Shown piece after piece: positions 51,546 through 55,286 of a stretch of 55,286 nt of DNA. The stretch's first letter is position 1; each line of letters begins with the position of its first letter. The position numbers were made by a program, and so were the translations under genes. Under the pieces are notes generated by a model. That model worked only from the letters and a program-made list of their open reading frames with translations. It ran no database searches and was not told the origin of the DNA. The stretch is from Trichoplax sp. H2 (Eukaryota > Placozoa > Uniplacotomia > Trichoplacea). The stretch covers positions 1-55,286 of the forward strand of contig NOWV01000307.1 of NCBI GenBank assembly GCA_003344405.1, in the 5' to 3' direction.

Positions 51546-51778
51546 TTGCTAGATAAATGGCTGTTGGCTTGTGTTCATCCTTTGAAAACTCTTTGTCGGG
51601 ATCAAAAGTTTTCGCAATCTGTCTATCAAATACAATCATAAGGTAAAAAGGGTTACGTGAATTTAGCTTCTCTTAATATAACAATACTGCTGTACCGACT
51701 TTCATTCACGAACCCTTTCTTTTAATATCAAAAAGATAGATAAGTATAATTGCGAAATGAGGTAATATCATCAATTTA

Positions 51779-51888
51779 GCTGATTGGTTATTTTATTAGT
51801 AATCCCGCAGGGGATATCATTAACCATAGTCTATATAAAGTCCGTTGCAGGCTTGTTATCCAGTTTTCATGTGCTGAAAATTTTCCAG
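51779..51888 (+). promoter_or_regulatory. Conserved promoter and 5' noncoding exon of peptide gene copy 2
   Basis: Contains an inverted CCAAT box (ATTGG at 51783-51787), a GC-richer CCCGCAGGGGATATCA block (51804-51819), TATA box CTATATAAAG (51831-51840) and a short leader ending TTTTCCAG at 51888, followed by donor GTAAGT. The acceptor is at 52058-52059 (TTAATGTAG), seven bases before the start codon. The whole block is almost identical at 54727-54837. Confidence 0.7.
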
Positions 51889-52066
51889 GTAAGTTGCTCT
51901 TACGATCATAACGATTTCTTCTACAAATTTTAAGATAACATTGAACATCGTTTACGCTGACTTTAGATAAAGATACTTATAGAAATAGAGTTTAATAGAT
52001 AACTACATTTGAAAATAGATGATTTCTCTTCTAAATATTTTATTTTCTTATTAATGTAGTAAGAAA

Positions 52067-52625
52067 ATGAATTTCAAATTGGTCTTGATTGCTTGTTTGT
52101 TGTTCGTCGCCACGGCTTATGCCGCGGAAAACGATGAAATCCCAGAGGAGATTGAAAAAGAATTAGCGGATATTGAGCATCCCATTGAAGATCGCGAAGA
52201 TGAAGAAAACGAAATCCTAGCAAAAGAAGCTGAACTTGAAAATCTGAAAGAAGATGACATGAAAGAAAATGCAGTCAAAGCAGCGGTAAACATCTTAAAA
52301 TTAACTCTACCTATTCGGACACAGTACATTATTGATTATTAGATTTGATAAACTACAAGATGAAAATTATTTGTTACTTACTAAGTTACTGATAAAATAC
52401 GATCGTTTACACGCTGTTTAAACCCATTTAGAAGAATTTAAACTGTTAATTTTCAATTTTTTAACAAATTTGAATAAGATTAGTAAAGGTTCTTAATGAA
52501 AATTTTTTCCTTTCATTTGATTTGCTGATTAGTGGTGGAGAAGACGTCGACGCCGTAGACGAAGAATTTTCCTTACCCGACGTTCGTGGTGGAACCAGCG
52601 TGTTCCAGGATATTACGGCCGTTAA
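52067..52625 (+). CDS. Small secreted acidic/poly-Arg peptide precursor, copy 2 (103 aa)
   Basis: Coding exons 52067-52285 and 52533-52625, phase 0. The signal peptide ends AYA near residue 19. The acidic propiece again has 23 Asp/Glu and 6 Lys/Arg (net -17). The second exon encodes 30 residues: two Trp, nine Arg, IFLTRRSWWNQRVP as in copy 1, then a different tail, GYYGR. The Arg tract is four codons shorter than in copy 1, by two separate two-codon length differences. Basic residues total 13, so the balance with the propiece is not exact here. The invariant parts (WW, IFLTRR, SWWNQRVP) are likely functionally constrained. Reading through the donor gives a 91-codon frame with an unrelated hydrophobic tail, which I regard as intron. 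Confidence 0.8.
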
Positions 52626-54724
52626 TCGGAAGTGATGAAACAATGCTACTCTAATCTTATAATGATGCGGGAGTTCACGTATTGAACTTTTAATGCTGTT
52701 AATGGTTACTAGAATTAAATTGTTCCATTGTAGAGCACCATTTTCATTATAGTTTTCAGTGTTAGCAATACATATAGAGAGATTAATAAATTGCATATTC
52801 TCAAAACAACCGGCGTATATATTAATTCATGAACTAACATGATTATGTGATACAGTAAAATCGTAAAGGTAATATAGACGCATGATTTAGGATAAGATAA
52901 TGCCTATGGATAAATAGCTACGCATGAAGGATTATTTTAAGGTCTATTCTGCTAGTGTGACCTGTGTAGTGAATAAATGATATTAGCTATCATATTCATT
53001 ATTGCCCAAAAAATGAATGAAGTTTTAATGGTAAACAAAGATCAGATAGGAAATAATAGTAGGCGTGAATAAAATGAAATAATTATCAGAAAGGGCTCGT
53101 TAATAATAAATAGTGTTGCATGCAATTGGTAGTTCCTCGGATATAAGCTTACCTGGCAGTGTACCACCAGAACTACCCCGTCATTAGCTTTATATGTGTT
53201 ATTTATATCTATGACGATTCATTGGAGGAAGTTAAAAACGATTCATAGTTGATAAATATGACTAAAAATAAAATTACTGTAGTTTAGACAATAGGATTGT
53301 GTATTAGAGAATGAATGTAAATAGGATTCTTTAATGACGTCCATAGAATTATGCACAAAGTTATTTATTATTTTACCCGTATGCGGAAGATAAATAACAA
53401 CTTGTTGATGATTTCTTAAATCCTTACGGTATAATTATTATATTTTTTGTAGAAATGATACCGTATCTACCAGATATAGCATACCATAATAGGCGTATAT
53501 TGCTAAAAGCAAGAGGTAGAAGGAAACTAAAGTTAACTAACAGTACTGCAATTAAACCTTAAAACTTTCTACAATAGACGCTTTGCAATTACTAGGGTAG
53601 AATTAGCTACTATGGTGTTGTTTAGCTAAGAATCACCTTGTCCTTGTATGCTGTAGCATCAAAGTTAATGTTAATAGTATGTGGTTTAATTAAGATACTT
53701 ATCCTTATAATATAGTCGATATTCGTGAGATGATGAGACCTTCTAAATAGTACTAATAGAAGAAAACTAGGTCAGCAATACGATATAATTTTATGTGTAA
53801 AATTAAATAAGTGAGTCTTTGACGACAATTATAGCATATGCCAGTAATTAATTTGCAGCTTATTTAACAAGTGTTCAATAGAAGTGGAGTATTGTATAAG
53901 GTATGAATTAGAAAGGGGTGGATGTAGTCTCAGAATGAAGTTAATCTAAAATTATAGTTAGAGATGATTTATGTTTCCATTGTATATTGGAGCGTTAATG
54001 GATTCTCGAAGTGAAATTATTCCATTTGACTTAGGAACCCCATTAGATCAATCGGCATGTTTTAGCAAAACAATATCAATGCATGGTTTATTATTCAAAT
54101 GTTTCCTTTATCAAGGTCGAAATAATGGGTTACTACAATTGGAAAATCTTTTTCGTAAACGAAGAAATTTTACGGAAGACCCCTACCGTTTCAAATAGCT
54201 GATCAGATACAATAATCTATTACTGATTAAATTCAATCAGAGACTAGTCCCTTTTTTCGAGTAATCCCTGATATAACTTAATTAGATCAATCGATTTGTT
54301 TAAGCATGGGAATGGCAAGTACAGTCTATTATTTGAATCTTACCTTATTATAGACGAAATAATAGGTTACCACAATTGTAAAACCCTTCCATTAAATAAT
54401 GGAACTCCACAGTAGGCCTCTATCGGTTCAATCGACTGATCAAACACAAAGATTGATCACTTATAATAACGTATACAATTACTGGATGAATGGCTGTCAA
54501 CTTGTATTTATACCTTGAAAATTCGGTGTTAGGATCAAAATTTTTCACAATCTATTTATTGAATACAATCATAAGGTGAAGAGGGGCTACGTCAATTTAA
54601 CTTCTGTTAGTATAACAATACTACCTTACTGTCAATTATTCGCGAATCCTTATTTTAATGCCAGAAAGGCGGATAGATATAATTGTGAAATGATAAACTT
54701 TCAAAAGAGGAAATATTGTCAGTT
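52626..54724. other. Region between peptide genes 2 and 3
   Basis: From about 53830 it is a duplicate of about 50900 onward (the GTATGAATTAGAAAGGGGTGG block near 53900 matches 51002). It includes a tandem pair at 54042-54490. The plus-strand open frame 53971-54198 lies over that repeat; its copy near 51070-51300 is broken by stops, so it is not called. Between 52626 and 53830 nothing credible is seen. Confidence 0.5.
54042..54490. repeat. Tandem duplication upstream of peptide gene 3
   Basis: Units start at about 54042 and 54281 (ATTAGATCAAT). They are counterparts of the pair at 51151 and 51350, with an extra roughly 40 bp between them. Confidence 0.65.
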
Positions 54725-54837
54725 GGCTGATTGGTTATTTTATTAGTAATCCCGCAGGGGATATCATTAACCATAGTCTATATAAAGTCCGTTGCAGGCT
54801 TGTTATCCAGTTTTCATATGCTGAAAATTTTCCAGGT
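54725..54837 (+). promoter_or_regulatory. Promoter and 5' noncoding exon of peptide gene copy 3
   Basis: ATTGG at 54730-54734, CCCGCAGGGGATATCA (54751-54766), TATA box CTATATAAAG (54778-54787) and leader ending TTTTCCAG before a GTAATG donor. Almost base-for-base the same as 51779-51888; the donor differs (GTAATG instead of GTAAGT). Confidence 0.68.
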
Positions 54838-55013
54838 AATGTCCTCCAACGATTATAACGATTTCTTCTACAAATTTTAAGATAACATTGAACATCGTTT
54901 ACGCTGACTTTAGATAAAGATACTTATAGAAATAGAGTTTAATAGATAACTACATTTGAAAATAGATGATTTCTCTTCTAAATATTTTATTTTCTTATTA
55001 ATGTAGTAAGAAA

Positions 55014-55286
55014 ATGAATTTCAAATTGGTCTTGATTGCTTGTTTGTTGTTCGTCGCCACGGCTTATGCCGCGGAAAACGATGAAATCCCAGAGGAGATT
55101 GAAAAAGAATTAGCGGATATTGAGCATCCCATTGAAGATCGCGAAGATGAAGAAAACGAAATCCTAGCAAAAGAAGCTGAACTTGAAAATCTGAAAGAAG
55201 ATGAAATGAAAGAAAACGCAGTCAAAGCAGCGGTAAACATCTTAAAATTAACTCTACCTATTCGGACACAGTACATTATTGATTAT
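55014..55286 (+). CDS. Small secreted acidic/poly-Arg peptide precursor, copy 3 (cut by window end)
   Basis: The first coding exon 55014-55232 is intact and nearly identical to copy 2. The only amino-acid difference seen is Asp to Glu in the KEDD/KEDE region, so propiece charge is unchanged at -17. The GTAAAC donor is at 55233. The Arg-rich second exon, expected about 247 bases after the donor by analogy with copy 2, lies outside the window. Its presence is an expectation, not an observation. Confidence 0.72.
   Translation, partial: MNFKLVLIACLLFVATAYAAENDEIPEEIEKELADIEHPIEDREDEENEILAKEAELENLKEDEMKENAVKAAVNILKLTLPIRTQYIIDY

Larger units (their letters stand above)
47441..51778. other. Region between peptide genes 1 and 2, with two relics and repeats
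   Basis: Holds the relics at 48139-48226 and 49768-49905 and the tandem units at 51151-51545. The block from about 49030 to 49905 resembles about 46180-47070, for example TTTTAACGACCAAACTTTA at both 46538 and 49384, so it is a decayed duplicate of the copy 1 unit. The open frame 49896-50138 starts inside the pseudogene and has no recognised feature. Nothing else seen. Confidence 0.55.
53830..55286 (+). repeat. Segmental duplicate of 50900-52340 carrying peptide gene copy 3
   Basis: Similarity begins near 53830 and rises sharply toward the gene. From about 54727 to the window end the sequence is almost identical to 51780-52340, including promoter, 5' UTR intron, coding exon and intron start. 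The two start codons are 2,947 bp apart. The sharp rise in identity suggests a recent gene-conversion tract on an older duplication. Confidence 0.8.

Noticed and set aside
52117-52329. Ser-rich minus-strand open frame, repeated at 55064-55276
   Set aside because: Antisense of the Glu/Lys-rich exon of the peptide gene; its conservation follows from the sense gene.
46932-52625. Calling the peptide genes true arminins
   Set aside because: The shared plan (signal, anionic, cationic) is clear, but I see no residue-level match I can defend, so no gene symbol is given.
53010-53110. Possible further relic of the peptide family (AAAATGAATGAAGTTTTAATGG)
   Set aside because: Only the first two dozen bases resemble the start of the acidic exon; too short in this AT-rich sequence.
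53971-54198. 75-codon plus-strand open frame upstream of peptide gene 3
   Set aside because: It overlaps a tandem repeat, and the duplicated counterpart near 51070-51300 is interrupted by stops, so there is no sign of constraint.

Overview
This is an AT-rich (about 70% A+T) animal nuclear window. The protein genes are split into many short exons with short, mostly GT-AG introns (often 50-300 bp). They encode animal proteins: TRPA channels, an STT3B-type oligosaccharyltransferase, and a PARP1-like protein with PADR1, BRCT, WGR, regulatory and ART regions. Compact introns, high AT content and this gene set suggest an early-branching animal, most likely a placozoan (Trichoplax/Hoilungia type). 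That assignment is an inference. No rRNA, tRNA, CRISPR or prokaryotic operon was seen.

Layout: (1) 1-3887 (+) is the 3' end of a TRPA channel gene. (2) 6741-17320 (+) is a complete tandem TRPA paralogue, reconstructed here as 25 coding exons and 1,146 aa. Degenerate copies of one dispersed repeat, with a tRNA-SINE-like head, lie in an intron of each TRPA gene (opposite orientations) and between the two genes. (3) 20806-22089 (+) is a low-complexity orphan gene. (4) 24370-29817 (-) is a complete STT3B-like gene, 19 exons and 781 aa. (5) 28.9-33.3 kb is a repeat-rich belt with four unrelated short tandem arrays and palindromic ACTGTAC-type sequence. (6) 36166-42739 (+) is a PARP1-like gene, 24 exons and 818 aa. 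Its catalytic domain is well spliced, but the position of the conserved catalytic Glu is Arg and the WGR core is missing. (7) 44610-44702 is a perfect 35-bp hairpin.

(8) 46.2-55.3 kb is an expanding tandem family of small secreted precursors. Each has a signal peptide, an acidic propiece encoded by one exon and, in the two complete genes, a Trp/Arg-rich cationic peptide encoded by the next exon. There are two complete genes (46932-47440 and 52067-52625), one cut by the window end (55014-55286), one clear frameshifted pseudogene (about 49768-49905) and a shorter relic (about 48139-48226). The architecture (signal, anionic pro-region, cationic C-terminus) resembles the arminin antimicrobial precursors of Hydra. 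I see no convincing residue-level homology, so an antimicrobial role is an inference. This cluster is the most likely undescribed system in the window.

Exon boundaries were assigned by eye. For the TRPA, STT3B and PARP genes all exon phases close into one uninterrupted reading frame, which is strong internal support.
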